This document shows positions 8,512 through 16,356 of a DNA stretch of 35,956 bases, in pieces. How positions within the stretch are numbered: the stretch's first letter is position 1; the number at the start of each line of letters is the position of its first letter. The notes below the pieces were generated by a model. The model saw nothing but the letters and a program-made list of their open reading frames with translations, was not told the DNA's origin and made no database searches. This DNA is from Frankia canadensis (GTDB lineage: Bacteria; Actinomycetota; Actinomycetes; Frankiales; Frankiaceae), in NCBI RefSeq assembly GCF_900197875.1, contig NZ_FZMO01000479.1, forward strand, positions 1-35,956, read 5' to 3'. Both the position numbers and the translations under genes were made by a program.

Positions 8512-9827
8512 TCTACCTCGACAACAACGCGACGACCCCGGTCGACCCCGAGGTCCTCAGCGCGATGCTGCCGCTGCTGCGCGAGCACTACGCCAACCCG
8601 GCGAGCCGGCATCCGGCCGGGCAGGCCGTCTCCCGGCTGGTGGAGGCGGCCCGGCGCGACGTCGCCGCCCTCGCCGGCGCCGCCGGGCGCGACGTCGTGT
8701 TCACCAGCGGCGCCACCGAGGCGGCGAACCTGGCGACGCACGGCGTCCTCGCCACCGCGGCGCCGACCCGGCGGCGCATCCTCGTCGGCGCCACCGAACA
8801 TCCCGCGGTGCTCGCCGCCGCGCACGCCGCCGCCGACCGGCACGAGGGCAGCGTGCAGACCGTCCGGGTCCATCCCGGCGGCACCGTCGACCTGTCCCAC
8901 CTGCGGTCCCTGCTGCGCCCGACGCCGGCGGGCGGCGAGGTCGCGCTGGTGGCGGTGATGGCGGCGAACCACGAGACGGGGGCGCTCACCGACCCGCGGG
9001 CCGTCGCCGCGTTCGCGCACGGGGCGGGGGCGCTGTTCCTGTGCGACGTCACCCAGGCGCTCGGTCGCATTCCGGTCGCCGTCACCGAGACGGGCATCGA
9101 CCTCGCGATCGCCTCCGCGCACAAGGTCTACGGGCCGAAGGGCGCCGGGGTGCTGCTCGCCGGGCGCGCGGCGCGGGCCCGGCTCGTCCCGCTCCTGCAC
9201 GGCGGCGGGCAGGAGCGGGGGCTGCGTGCCGGCACGCTCAACACCCCCGCCATCGTCGGCTTCGGCGCGGCGGCGCGCATCGCCGCCGCGGTGCTGCCCG
9301 ACGAGGCCATCCGCCAGCGGCAGCTGACCGAGCTGCTCTACGACCAGCTCATCGGCTGGCTCGGAGCCGGCGCGATCGAGGTCAATGGTCCCGCCGAGGA
9401 GGGCACCGGCCGCCCCGGCCCGGTGCGGCTGCCGAACACGCTGAACCTGCGCTTCGTCGGTGCCGAGGCGGACGCCGTGCAGGCCTGCCTGCCCGACGTC
9501 GCGGTCTCCGCCGGGTCGGCCTGCCACGGCGGGGGCGACGAGCCGTCGCCGGTGCTGCTGGCGATGGGCCGCTCGGCGACGGCGGCCCGGGAGAGCCTGC
9601 GGTTCAGCGTCGGCCGCTTCACCACCGTCGACCAGATCCACGCCGCCGCCGCGACGGTGGCCCGCGCCGTGCTGCGGGTGCAGTCGCTGCGCGAGATCGG
9701 CTCCGGCGAGCTCCCCGCGCCCGCCGATCCCGGCGGGTCCGCCGGGCCGGGCCGTCTCGGATCCACGGCGGCGCCCGTCCCGGGCCGGGCACCGGAGCTG
9801 CCCGTGCCCCGTTCCGCCCTGCCCTGA
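8508..9827 (+). CDS. nifS: Cysteine desulfurase NifS
   Basis: PLP-dependent enzyme converting cysteine to alanine and donating sulfur for nitrogenase Fe-S clusters. GTG 8508 starts immediately before IYLDNNATTPVDP, the universal N-terminus of NifS/IscS proteins. Key residues are His98 (GATEHPAV), the PLP lysine Lys206 (SAHKVYGPKG) and catalytic Cys339 (VSAGSACHGG). The catalytic fold ends near residue 395; about 45 further residues are a Pro/Gly/Ala-rich tail, making 439 residues against about 390-400 normally. The start overlaps the hesA stop. Group I desulfurase is clear; nifS rather than iscS is assigned from gene context. Confidence 0.94.
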   Translation: MIYLDNNATTPVDPEVLSAMLPLLREHYANPASRHPAGQAVSRLVEAARRDVAALAGAAGRDVVFTSGATEAANLATHGVLATAAPTRRRILVGATEHPAVLAAAHAAADRHEGSVQTVRVHPGGTVDLSHLRSLLRPTPAGGEVALVAVMAANHETGALTDPRAVAAFAHGAGALFLCDVTQALGRIPVAVTETGIDLAIASAHKVYGPKGAGVLLAGRAARARLVPLLHGGGQERGLRAGTLNTPAIVGFGAAARIAAAVLPDEAIRQRQLTELLYDQLIGWLGAGAIEVNGPAEEGTGRPGPVRLPNTLNLRFVGAEADAVQACLPDVAVSAGSACHGGGDEPSPVLLAMGRSATAARESLRFSVGRFTTVDQIHAAAATVARAVLRVQSLREIGSGELPAPADPGGSAGPGRLGSTAAPVPGRAPELPVPRSALP

Positions 9828-9907
9828 TCACCGATCCGCGCCGTCACCCAGCCCGGGGTCCGGCCCCGGCACCCGGCACGGATCGCCCGCCCGAGATGAG
9901 GTACCCG

Positions 9908-11920
9908 ATGTCCACCGAGCAGTTGTCCGCCCGACCCGACGGGGTCAGACGGCTGGAGAACGTGGTGATCCGCTTCGCCGGCGACTCCGGCGACGGGATG
10001 CAGCTCACCGGCGACCGCTTCGGCGCCCAGGCCGCGGCGATCGGCAACGACGTGGCCACCCTGCCGAACTACCCGGCGGAGATCCGCGCCCCAGCGGGGA
10101 CGGTGGCCGGCGTGTCCAGCTACCAGCTGCACATCGCCGACCACGACATCACCACCCCGGGTGACCAGCCCGACGTCCTCGTCGCGATGAACCCGGCCGC
10201 GCTCAGGGCCAACGTCACCGAGCTTCGGCCCGGCGGCGTCATCATCACGGACACCGACGCGTTCACGGCGCTCGGCCTGGAGAAGGCCGGCTACGAGTCC
10301 GACCCGCTGACCGACGGCTCGCTGGATGCCTACCAGCTGCACGCGATCAACCTGACCGGGTTCGCCGCCGCCGCCGTCGCCGACCACAACCTCAAGCGCA
10401 AGGACGCCGCGCGGACGAAGAACATGTTCGCCCTCGGCCTGGTGTCCTGGATGTTCAGCCAGCCGATCGAGGACACGGCCGCCTACCTGCGCAAGCGGTT
10501 CGCGGCCAAGCCCGACGTGCAGGCCGCGAACATCTCCGCGCTGCGGGCGGGGTGGATCTACGGCGAGACGACCGAGGCCTTCGCGAGTGTCTACGAGGTG
10601 AAGCCGGCCCCGCTCCCGGCTGGCACCTACCGGCACATGAAGGGCAACAAGGGCATCGCCTACGGTCTGGTCGCCGCCGCGCACCAGGCGGCGATGCCGC
10701 TGTTCCTCGGCGCCTACCCGATCACGCCGGCCTCCGAGGTCCTGCACGAGCTGTCCGCGCTCGCCTCGTTCGACGTGCGCTCCTTCCAGGCCGAGGACGA
10801 GATCGCCGCGATCGGCGCAGCCATCGGCGCGTCGTTCGCCGGCATGCTCGGCGTCACGGTCACCTCCGGGCCCGGCATGGCGCTCAAGGCCGAGGCCCTC
10901 GGCCTCGCGGTGATCATGGAGCTGCCGCTGGTCGTCGTCAACGTGCAGCGCGGCGGCCCGTCGACCGGCCTGCCGACGAAGACCGAGCAGTCCGACCTGC
11001 TCCAGGCGCTCTACGGCCGGCACGGCGAGGCGCCGCTGCCCGTCATCGCCGTGCGCTCGCCCGCGGACGGCTTCGCCGCGGCGGTCGAGGCGGCCCGGAT
11101 CGCGCTGACCTACCGCACGCCGGTGATCCTGCTCTCCGACTCCTACATCGCCAACGGCAGCGAGCCGTGGCGGGTGCCCGAGCTGGACGAGCTGCCCTCG
11201 CTCGGGATCGACCTGGCCACCGAGCCGAACGGGGTCGACGCCGAGGGCAACCCGATCTTCCTGCCCTACGCGCGTGACCCGAAGACCCTCGCCCGGCCGC
11301 TGGCCATCCCGGGCACCCCCGGGCTGACCCACCGCATCGGCGGCCTGGAGAAGGCCGACGGAACTGGTGCCGTGTCCTACGACCCGGACAACCACGACCT
11401 CATGATCCGCACCCGGCAGGCCAAGATCGACGGCATCGACGTGCCGCCGCTGGAGGTCGACGACCCCGACGGCCCGCCCGGTTCCGGCGCGGACGTGCTG
11501 GTCGTCGGCTGGGGATCGACCTGGGGCCCGATCGGCGAGGCGTGTCGGATGGTGCGCGCGCAGGGCCTGAAGGTCGCCCAGGCGCACCTGACCCACATCG
11601 CCCCGCTGCCGGCGAACGTCGCCTCCGTGCTCTCGGAGTACCACACGGTGCTCGTGCCGGAGATGAACCTCGGGCAGCTCGCCGGCCATCTGCGCCGGGA
11701 GACCCTGATCGACACCGTCGGCTACAACGTCACCCGCGGCATGCCGTTCCGGTCGTCGGAGCTCGCCTCCGTCATCACCCGGGTGATCGCCGGCATCGCC
11801 GACGAGGACGGCACCGGCACGGTCGACGGTCGGGCGCTCGGGGACGTGGCGGCGCGCCTGGCCGCGAAGACGGACGCGGGCGCCAACAAGCGGGACGCGA
11901 CTCTGGAGGCGGGACGATGA
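9908..11920 (+). CDS. korA: 2-oxoacid:ferredoxin oxidoreductase, fused gamma-alpha subunit
   Basis: With the next gene it should decarboxylate a 2-oxoacid (2-oxoglutarate or pyruvate) and reduce ferredoxin. The 670-residue subunit has an N-terminal gamma domain (residues about 15-200, starting VVIRFAGDSGDGMQLTGDRF), then the alpha/pyrimidine-binding part (about 215-670) with LGAYPITPASEV, QAEDEIAAIGAAIGASFAG and VNVQRGGPSTGLPTKTEQSD. Overall it resembles actinobacterial KorA. ATG 9908 is preferred over ATG 9896 because GAGG (9898-9901) is six bases upstream. An 80-base gap separates it from nifS; its stop overlaps korB (ATGA). In the nif context it is a likely electron source for nitrogenase. 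Confidence 0.92.
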   Translation: MSTEQLSARPDGVRRLENVVIRFAGDSGDGMQLTGDRFGAQAAAIGNDVATLPNYPAEIRAPAGTVAGVSSYQLHIADHDITTPGDQPDVLVAMNPAALRANVTELRPGGVIITDTDAFTALGLEKAGYESDPLTDGSLDAYQLHAINLTGFAAAAVADHNLKRKDAARTKNMFALGLVSWMFSQPIEDTAAYLRKRFAAKPDVQAANISALRAGWIYGETTEAFASVYEVKPAPLPAGTYRHMKGNKGIAYGLVAAAHQAAMPLFLGAYPITPASEVLHELSALASFDVRSFQAEDEIAAIGAAIGASFAGMLGVTVTSGPGMALKAEALGLAVIMELPLVVVNVQRGGPSTGLPTKTEQSDLLQALYGRHGEAPLPVIAVRSPADGFAAAVEAARIALTYRTPVILLSDSYIANGSEPWRVPELDELPSLGIDLATEPNGVDAEGNPIFLPYARDPKTLARPLAIPGTPGLTHRIGGLEKADGTGAVSYDPDNHDLMIRTRQAKIDGIDVPPLEVDDPDGPPGSGADVLVVGWGSTWGPIGEACRMVRAQGLKVAQAHLTHIAPLPANVASVLSEYHTVLVPEMNLGQLAGHLRRETLIDTVGYNVTRGMPFRSSELASVITRVIAGIADEDGTGTVDGRALGDVAARLAAKTDAGANKRDATLEAGR

Positions 11921-13008
11921 GCGAGGTCAACGAGGCCAGCGGGGCGAAGGCGGACGAGCCGGCGGGCGGCAGCGCCCGGCGGGCGCCGACCGTCGCCGAC
12001 TTCACCACCGGCGCGGAGGCGCGCTGGTGCCCCGGCTGCGGGGACCACGCGATCCTGTCGACGATGCGCGGGCTGCTGCCGGCGCTCGGCGTCGCGCCGG
12101 AGAACACCGTCGTGGTGTCGGGCATCGGCTGCTCCTCCCGGCTGCCGTACTACCTCGACACCTATGGCATCCACTCGATCCACGGGCGGGCGCCGTCGTT
12201 CGCGACCGGCATCTCCATCAACCGGCCGGACCTGTCCGTCTGGGTCGTCACCGGGGACGGCGACGCGCTCTCGATCGGCGGCAACCACCTGATCCACGCG
12301 CTGCGGCGCAACGTGAACCTCAAGATCCTGTTGTTCAACAACCACATCTACGGCCTGACCAAGGGCCAGCACTCGCCGACGTCGAAGGTCGGCACGGTGA
12401 GCCCGTCGAGCCCGCACGGCTCGCTGGACAACCCGTTCAACCCGATCGCGCTCGCGCTCGGCGCCGGTGCCACCTTCGTGGCCCGCACCCTCGACTCCGA
12501 CCGTCGCCACCTCACCGCGACCCTCACCGCGGCGGCCGCCCACCAGGGCGCGGCGCTGGTCGAGATCCGTCAGGGCTGCCCGACGTTCACCCCCATCCCG
12601 CGCCAGCCGCGCGGGTCCGCGGCGCCGGCGCCCGAGACGGACAACCCGGCGGCGCCCGAGCAGGGCCCGATCCGCCTCTCGCCCGGGCTGCCGATCGTGT
12701 TCGGCACCAACGAGCAGTGGGGTGTCATCCGCGACCCGAGCACCGGGGAGCTGGCCATCGGCCACGGCGGTGACTCCCGGGTCGTCGTACACGACCCGGG
12801 CATCCAGAACTCCACCTACGCGTACGCGCTGGCCCGGCTCGCCGAGACGTCCCTGGCCGAGCCGCCGATCGGCGTGTACCGCTCGGTCACCCAGCCGAGC
12901 TTCGACCAGCTCTTCCAGGAGCGCCTGGCGACGGCCCGGCCCGGTGGCCGCGGCGAGCTGCGGAGCCTGCTGACGGGCGTCGACTCGTGGGAGGTGGCCG
13001 CCAGCTAG
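11917..13008 (+). CDS. korB: 2-oxoacid:ferredoxin oxidoreductase, beta subunit (TPP-binding)
   Basis: Catalytic thiamine-diphosphate subunit paired with KorA. The 363-residue protein has the WCPGCGDHAIL motif (Cys38, Cys41), IGCSSRLPYYLDTYG near 70-84, and the TPP/Mg signature GDGDALSIGGNH (113-124) ending at the Asn pair 141-142. It closely resembles the KorB subunits of actinobacterial 2-oxoglutarate:ferredoxin oxidoreductases. Substrate cannot be fixed from sequence by eye; pyruvate is also possible. The start overlaps the korA stop. A strong inverted repeat begins about 110 bases after its stop and should end the operon. Confidence 0.92.
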   Translation: MSEVNEASGAKADEPAGGSARRAPTVADFTTGAEARWCPGCGDHAILSTMRGLLPALGVAPENTVVVSGIGCSSRLPYYLDTYGIHSIHGRAPSFATGISINRPDLSVWVVTGDGDALSIGGNHLIHALRRNVNLKILLFNNHIYGLTKGQHSPTSKVGTVSPSSPHGSLDNPFNPIALALGAGATFVARTLDSDRRHLTATLTAAAAHQGAALVEIRQGCPTFTPIPRQPRGSAAPAPETDNPAAPEQGPIRLSPGLPIVFGTNEQWGVIRDPSTGELAIGHGGDSRVVVHDPGIQNSTYAYALARLAETSLAEPPIGVYRSVTQPSFDQLFQERLATARPGGRGELRSLLTGVDSWEVAAS

Positions 13009-13115
13009 GCGGCGACCGCCCGAGCAGTCGCGCTGGGAGCGGCTGCCGGCCGGGGGCCCTCTCGCCCCGGGCCGGAGCGGACGGACGGCCGGGCGGACCG
13101 CCCGTCCGCGAATGC

Positions 13116-13154
13116 GAGGGGATCAGGCCGATCACACCGCGGCCTGATCCCCTC
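13116..13154 (+). terminator. Perfect 14-bp hairpin after korB
   Basis: GAGGGGATCAGGCC (13116-13129) and GGCCTGATCCCCTC (13141-13154) are perfectly complementary around an 11-base loop. No T-run follows, which is usual for high-GC actinobacteria. A second GC-rich stem (about 13082-13109, with GGGCGG/CCGCCC) lies just upstream. Position 108 bases after the korB stop suggests termination of the nif-kor transcript. Confidence 0.75.
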
Positions 13155-13215
13155 TGGCGTCGCACCGCGCGCCGCGGTGATGTTCGGGCGTGGACCGGCG
13201 GCGGGCAAGGACGTG

Positions 13216-13271
13216 AATGTACGTGTGAATGTGCGTGTGAATGCGCATGTGGATGTGCGCGTGAAGGTGTG
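13216..13271 (+). repeat. 12-bp imperfect tandem repeat, TG/AATG-rich
   Basis: About 4.7 units of a 12-base motif: AATGTACGTGTG (13216-13227), AATGTGCGTGTG (13228-13239), AATGCGCATGTG (13240-13251), GATGTGCGCGTG (13252-13263), then a partial AAGGTGTG. It consists largely of alternating purine-pyrimidine steps. The repeat lies between the korB terminator and the hairpin serving fdxA, in a 518-base gene-free interval (13009-13526) holding little else but those hairpins. Confidence 0.85.
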
Positions 13272-13429
13272 TCGGTATTGATGCCGGCCGGCCCGGAAAC
13301 TCGCCCGCACGGAACAGTGCGCCAGCACGGCGCCACAGGAGCCGGATGTGCGGCGCTCGCCGCGGGTGATATGGAACGGGTGTGGCGGGGGCACCGACCA
13401 GGGTGGCGAACGGTGCCGGAACGTTGAAA

Positions 13430-13467
13430 GGCCGGTGCCTGGACGGGGGTGGTCCAGGGCACCGGCC
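13430..13467. terminator. Hairpin downstream of fdxA
   Basis: GGCCGGTGCCTGGAC (13430-13444) pairs with GTCCAGGGCACCGGCC (13452-13467) apart from one bulged base, with a 7-base loop. It lies about 60 bases beyond the fdxA stop on the - strand, where it is followed by CTTTC. It probably terminates fdxA and may also stop read-through from the nif side. Confidence 0.7.
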
Positions 13468-13526
13468 ATAGCCGGCGGTCCCGCTGACGCCGTGGCCGCG
13501 TCAGCCTTCGCCGGCGGTTCAGGCCG

Positions 13527-13862
13527 TCAGCGTCCGAACGCCGCGACGAAGGGGGTGTCGGCGCCGACCGGGCCGATCCTCCCCGCGCCGCCGGGATCGC
13601 CGACGGGTGTTGTCCGCCCTGGCAGGACGGTGTGAAAGAAGCGCTCCTCGGCCGCGATGAACTCGGCCTCCGCCGCTGGTACCAGCCGGACGTTCATGAT
13701 CGCGTCGACCGGGCAGGCGGCCTCGCAGGCCCCGCAGTCGATGCACTCGCCCGGATGGATGTAGAGCTTGCGAATGCCGGTGTAGATGCAGTCCACCGGG
13801 CATTCGTCCAGGCAGGCGGTGTCCTTTACATCAATGCAGGAAGACGTGACGACAAACGCCAT
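13527..13862 (-). CDS. fdxA: 7Fe ferredoxin ([3Fe-4S][4Fe-4S]), FdxA type
   Basis: Small soluble electron carrier of 111 residues. The cysteine pattern is that of 7Fe ferredoxins: Cys9, Cys17 and Cys50 for the 3Fe-4S cluster and Cys21, Cys40, Cys43, Cys46 for the 4Fe-4S cluster, with an additional Cys25 and valine at position 12. The start MAFVVTSSC and the C-terminal VLPGRTTPVGDPGGAG match actinobacterial FdxA. ATG 13862 is used because GGAGAAGG precedes it by a few bases; the frame extends 20 codons further without support. Lying convergently beside korAB and the nif block, it is a likely partner of KorAB or nitrogenase reductase. A TACGCT at 13900-13905 (- strand) could be a -10 element. 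Confidence 0.94.
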   Translation of the reverse strand: MAFVVTSSCIDVKDTACLDECPVDCIYTGIRKLYIHPGECIDCGACEAACPVDAIMNVRLVPAAEAEFIAAEERFFHTVLPGRTTPVGDPGGAGRIGPVGADTPFVAAFGR

Positions 13863-13955
13863 GCTGGCCTTCTCCACAGGTCGTTTCGGCTTCCAGGAAA
13901 GCGTAGCAGGCGGGCGCGGCACCCCGACCGGACGAGCTGTAAAGGAGGAGTAAAC

Positions 13956-14255
13956 ATGTCAGCCCCGGCCCGCCGGTTTTCGATACGGCGGACCGAGGCG
14001 CGAGGAAAATGCCGCGGACAGGCCTGTCCTCAGGCTTTTCCCGCCGGCCGCGGAGCCGGATCCCAGCCGAGCGCCTCGGTGGCGGCGATCAGCACGGCCA
14101 GCACGGCACCGGTGGCCAGGACGGTGAGCGCGGCGCTCACCGCGGCGAACCCGGTGGTGGCCAGCACGGCGACGGCCGCCGCCGGGGCGAGCCCGGTGCG
14201 GACCGGCCCGGCGTGTTGCGGGCGCAGCTGGAGCACGGTGAGGGCGAGCAGGTAG
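13956..14255 (+). CDS. Possible small protein behind an ideal Shine-Dalgarno
   Basis: AAAGGAGGAG at 13941-13950 is a near-perfect ribosome-binding site seven bases before ATG 13956. The frame gives 99 residues beginning MSAPARRFSIRRTEARG; the first about 25 residues are basic and precede the ltrA stop region, while the rest is read antisense to ltrA and looks like a shadow (Ala/Thr/Ser-rich). No family is recognised. A small hairpin with TTTT at 14022-14039 falls inside the frame. It could be a remnant of a gene start, a short leader peptide or a chance match; only the ribosome-binding site is convincing. Confidence 0.25.
   Translation: MSAPARRFSIRRTEARGKCRGQACPQAFPAGRGAGSQPSASVAAISTASTAPVARTVSAALTAANPVVASTATAAAGASPVRTGPACCGRSWSTVRASR
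14016..14039. terminator. Palindrome and short hairpin with TTTT at ltrA end
   Basis: GGACAGGCCTGTCC (14016-14029) is a perfect 14-base palindrome immediately after the ltrA stop on the - strand. Overlapping it, GCCTG (14022-14026) and CAGGC (14031-14035) form a hairpin followed by TTTT (14036-14039) on the + strand. It may end ltrA transcription on one strand and a short + strand transcript from 13956 on the other. Confidence 0.4.
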
Positions 14256-15268
14256 ACGGCGACCGGCACCGTGACGGCGGCGCCCGCGGCGTAGGCACCG
14301 AGTTCGCCGTGGTGGGTGACACGATCGGTGTTGGCCGCCAGGCCCGCGCCGAGCGCCGCCGCGGCGGCGAACACGAAGAAGTGGCCGTAGCCCCAGACGA
14401 AGCTCACCCGGTTCGACACCAGGAAGCCGTGCGCCGAACGGGCGAAGTACAGCCACCACAGGGCGAAGACGATCAGCAGGCCGCCGGCCGCCACGGCGAA
14501 CAGCGCCCCGCCGGCGCGATGCTCGTCGAACGCCGACTGGACGGCGATCGTCGCCGACAGGATCGACTCACCCAGCACGATGATCGTGAACAGGCCGTAC
14601 CGCTCGGCGATGTGGTGCGCGTGCCAGGCGGTACGTCGCGGCCGCTCGGCGATGATCGGCACCGCCAGTTCCGCGACCACCATCACCGCGAACCCGGCCG
14701 CCCGCCAGTGGCCGGGCACCAGCAGCAGCGCGCCCCAGCCGATCATGCAGACCGCGATGCCGAGCGCGTAGCCGTGGGCGGTGCGCCGGGCGGGCGGTTC
14801 GGTCGACCCGCGCGCCGCCCGCAGCCATTGGGCGACCAGCCCGCAGCGCATCACCGCGTAGCCGAGGGTGACGACCGCGAAGTCGTGGTCGAAGGCCCGC
14901 GGCACCCCGGCCGCGAGGATCAGCACTCCGACGATCTGGACGAAGGTCGCCACCCGGTAGGGCACGTCGTCGACGTCGTAGGCGGAGGCGAACCAGGTGA
15001 AGTTCATCCACGCCCACCACACGGAGAAGAAGACCGCCAGGTAGGCGACGGAGCCGGTCGCCAGGTGTCCCTCGCTGAGAGCGTGGTGCAGCTTGGTGGA
15101 CGCCTGGGCGACCGCGACCACGAAACACAGGTCGAACAGCAGCTCCAGGGGAGTCGCCACCCGGTGCCGCTCGTCGGTGAGCCGAGGGCGCATCGGCCGC
15201 AGCCACCGTTGCCCGCGCGCGGGATGGGGGGTCGGCGTGTCGGGGTCCGTCAGCTCCGGCAGCGTCAT
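14030..15268 (-). CDS. Low-temperature requirement A (LtrA) family membrane protein
   Basis: A 412-residue polytopic membrane protein of the LtrA family, named from a Listeria gene affecting growth in the cold; its biochemical role is unknown. The family signature ATPLELLFDLCFVVAVAQ occurs near residue 40, with WWAWMNFTWFASAYDVDD near 85 and ERYGLFTIIVLGESILS in the middle. About ten hydrophobic segments are visible. ATG 15268 fits the family N-terminus, but there is no clear Shine-Dalgarno and the frame is open further upstream to 15577. It is followed on the same strand, 167 bases downstream, by fdxA. No direct link with nitrogen fixation is known. Confidence 0.85.
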   Translation of the reverse strand: MTLPELTDPDTPTPHPARGQRWLRPMRPRLTDERHRVATPLELLFDLCFVVAVAQASTKLHHALSEGHLATGSVAYLAVFFSVWWAWMNFTWFASAYDVDDVPYRVATFVQIVGVLILAAGVPRAFDHDFAVVTLGYAVMRCGLVAQWLRAARGSTEPPARRTAHGYALGIAVCMIGWGALLLVPGHWRAAGFAVMVVAELAVPIIAERPRRTAWHAHHIAERYGLFTIIVLGESILSATIAVQSAFDEHRAGGALFAVAAGGLLIVFALWWLYFARSAHGFLVSNRVSFVWGYGHFFVFAAAAALGAGLAANTDRVTHHGELGAYAAGAAVTVPVAVYLLALTVLQLRPQHAGPVRTGLAPAAAVAVLATTGFAAVSAALTVLATGAVLAVLIAATEALGWDPAPRPAGKA

Positions 15269-15395
15269 AGGGCGCAAGCTACCCGGTGCGGCGCAGGTGC
15301 CGCAGGTCGGTGAAGTCGCAGGTGAGAGCAACCGACGGGGTTGGACGGCAGGGCCTGGCCGGCGGGCTCGGCCGGCGGGGGTCGGTCGACGGGAG

Positions 15396-15944
15396 TCAGT
15401 CGACGGGGTCAGGCCCCGTGGGCCGGTCGGGCAGGCGCCGGCGCATCGACTCGGCGATCCGCCCCGCCTGCAGCTTGGCCCGGTCCGCGCGCGGACCGTG
15501 GCGCAGCTCGTCGACGGTGCCCGTCCACAGGGCGAGCCAGCGTGCGAACAGGTCCTCGGTGAGAGGGACTCGCGCATGCAGGTCGGCGTGCACGCCGAAC
15601 GCGTTGCGGCGGTAGGTGCCCGCCCGGAAGATCACCGCCTGCCAGAAGTCGCAGATCACCGGCAGATGGGCGTCAAGGTCAAGCTTCGCGACGTCGACAA
15701 AGACCGGTCCGAGCAGCGGATCCGCGAAGGCCCGCCGGTAGAAGGCGGTCACGAGCTCGGTGATGTCGTCGCGATCCGCGATGTCCCGCCGCACGCGGCC
15801 GCCACCAGCCGCGGGGCCGCTCGTCGTGGTGTCGGTCGCCGTTCGGCCGTTGGTCGTGGGGCCGTTGGTCGTGGAGGTGCTGGTCGTGGAGGTGCTGGTC
15901 GTGGAGGTGCTGGTCATCTTGCCCGTCCCGGCTGAATGCGCCAT
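15396..15944 (-). CDS. Group III truncated haemoglobin
   Basis: Haem protein of the 2/2 globin superfamily, possibly for O2 or NO handling. The globin domain occupies about residues 54-172: ITELVTAFYRRAFADPLLGPVF (in two parts, with Tyr69 as likely B10), DFWQAVIFRAGTYRRN, His119 in GVHADLHARVPL as the likely proximal ligand, then LFARWLALWTGTVDELRHGP. The PL motif, H-xxx-H spacing and W136 are typical of group III. The N-terminal 50 residues are low complexity, mostly Thr/Ser with a triple TSTST repeat, and may be a disordered tail; ATG 15917 is an alternative start. It lies 127 bases upstream of ltrA on the same strand. Confidence 0.88.
   Translation of the reverse strand: MAHSAGTGKMTSTSTTSTSTTSTSTTNGPTTNGRTATDTTTSGPAAGGGRVRRDIADRDDITELVTAFYRRAFADPLLGPVFVDVAKLDLDAHLPVICDFWQAVIFRAGTYRRNAFGVHADLHARVPLTEDLFARWLALWTGTVDELRHGPRADRAKLQAGRIAESMRRRLPDRPTGPDPVD
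15866..15910. repeat. 15-bp tandem repeat in globin N-terminus
   Basis: Three exact copies of TGGTCGTGGAGGTGC (15866-15880, 15881-15895, 15896-15910), with diverged partial copies on both sides. Read on the - strand they encode the Thr/Ser pentapeptide repeat of the globin's N-terminal tail. The unit is a multiple of three, so copy-number change would keep the frame. Confidence 0.9.
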
Positions 15945-16356
15945 CGCCTGCGCTGCCTCGCGTACGCCCGTGCCGACGTCGCCGAGCGTATGTGCTCGGG
16001 ACCTTCCCTCGCCGTCATGGCGGCAACCGTCACCACCATGGCGACCGCGTCACCGGGGGACCCCCGGCCGGGTAGTCCCGAATGAGGGGGCGACAGTGGG
16101 CCGTGCCTGGCGTACCGTCAGGTATCCCCCCGAGCCGAGGACCCCGGCTCCCGGGCGTCCGGCCGGCGTCGCCGCCCGGGCTCACCTCGAGGATGTCGCC
16201 GGACATCGTCCTCATGTGCCGGCGACTCTGCGCACGTCGCGCGGGTTCCGCCCTCCGGTTCGCGGCCGCGTCCATCCGTGAGGACTCCCTTCGCGGGCTC
16301 CCACGGCCCGCCCGCCGTCAGCGCCACGTGGCGGCATGTGATCTCGAGGTAGTGCC
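15945..16356. other. Gene-free interval between globin and response regulator
   Basis: This 412-base divergent interval must hold the promoters of the globin gene (- strand) and the response-regulator gene (+ strand). The open frames within it have no family resemblance. I see no clear -10/-35 pair, operator or strong hairpin. Confidence 0.5.

Noticed and set aside
9338-11689. 783-codon - strand frame across nifS and korA
   Set aside because: Exists only because third positions are G/C; it covers two secure genes and shows no domain.
13216-13271. Possible CRISPR array in the 12-bp repeat
   Set aside because: Units are too short and contiguous, with no spacers.
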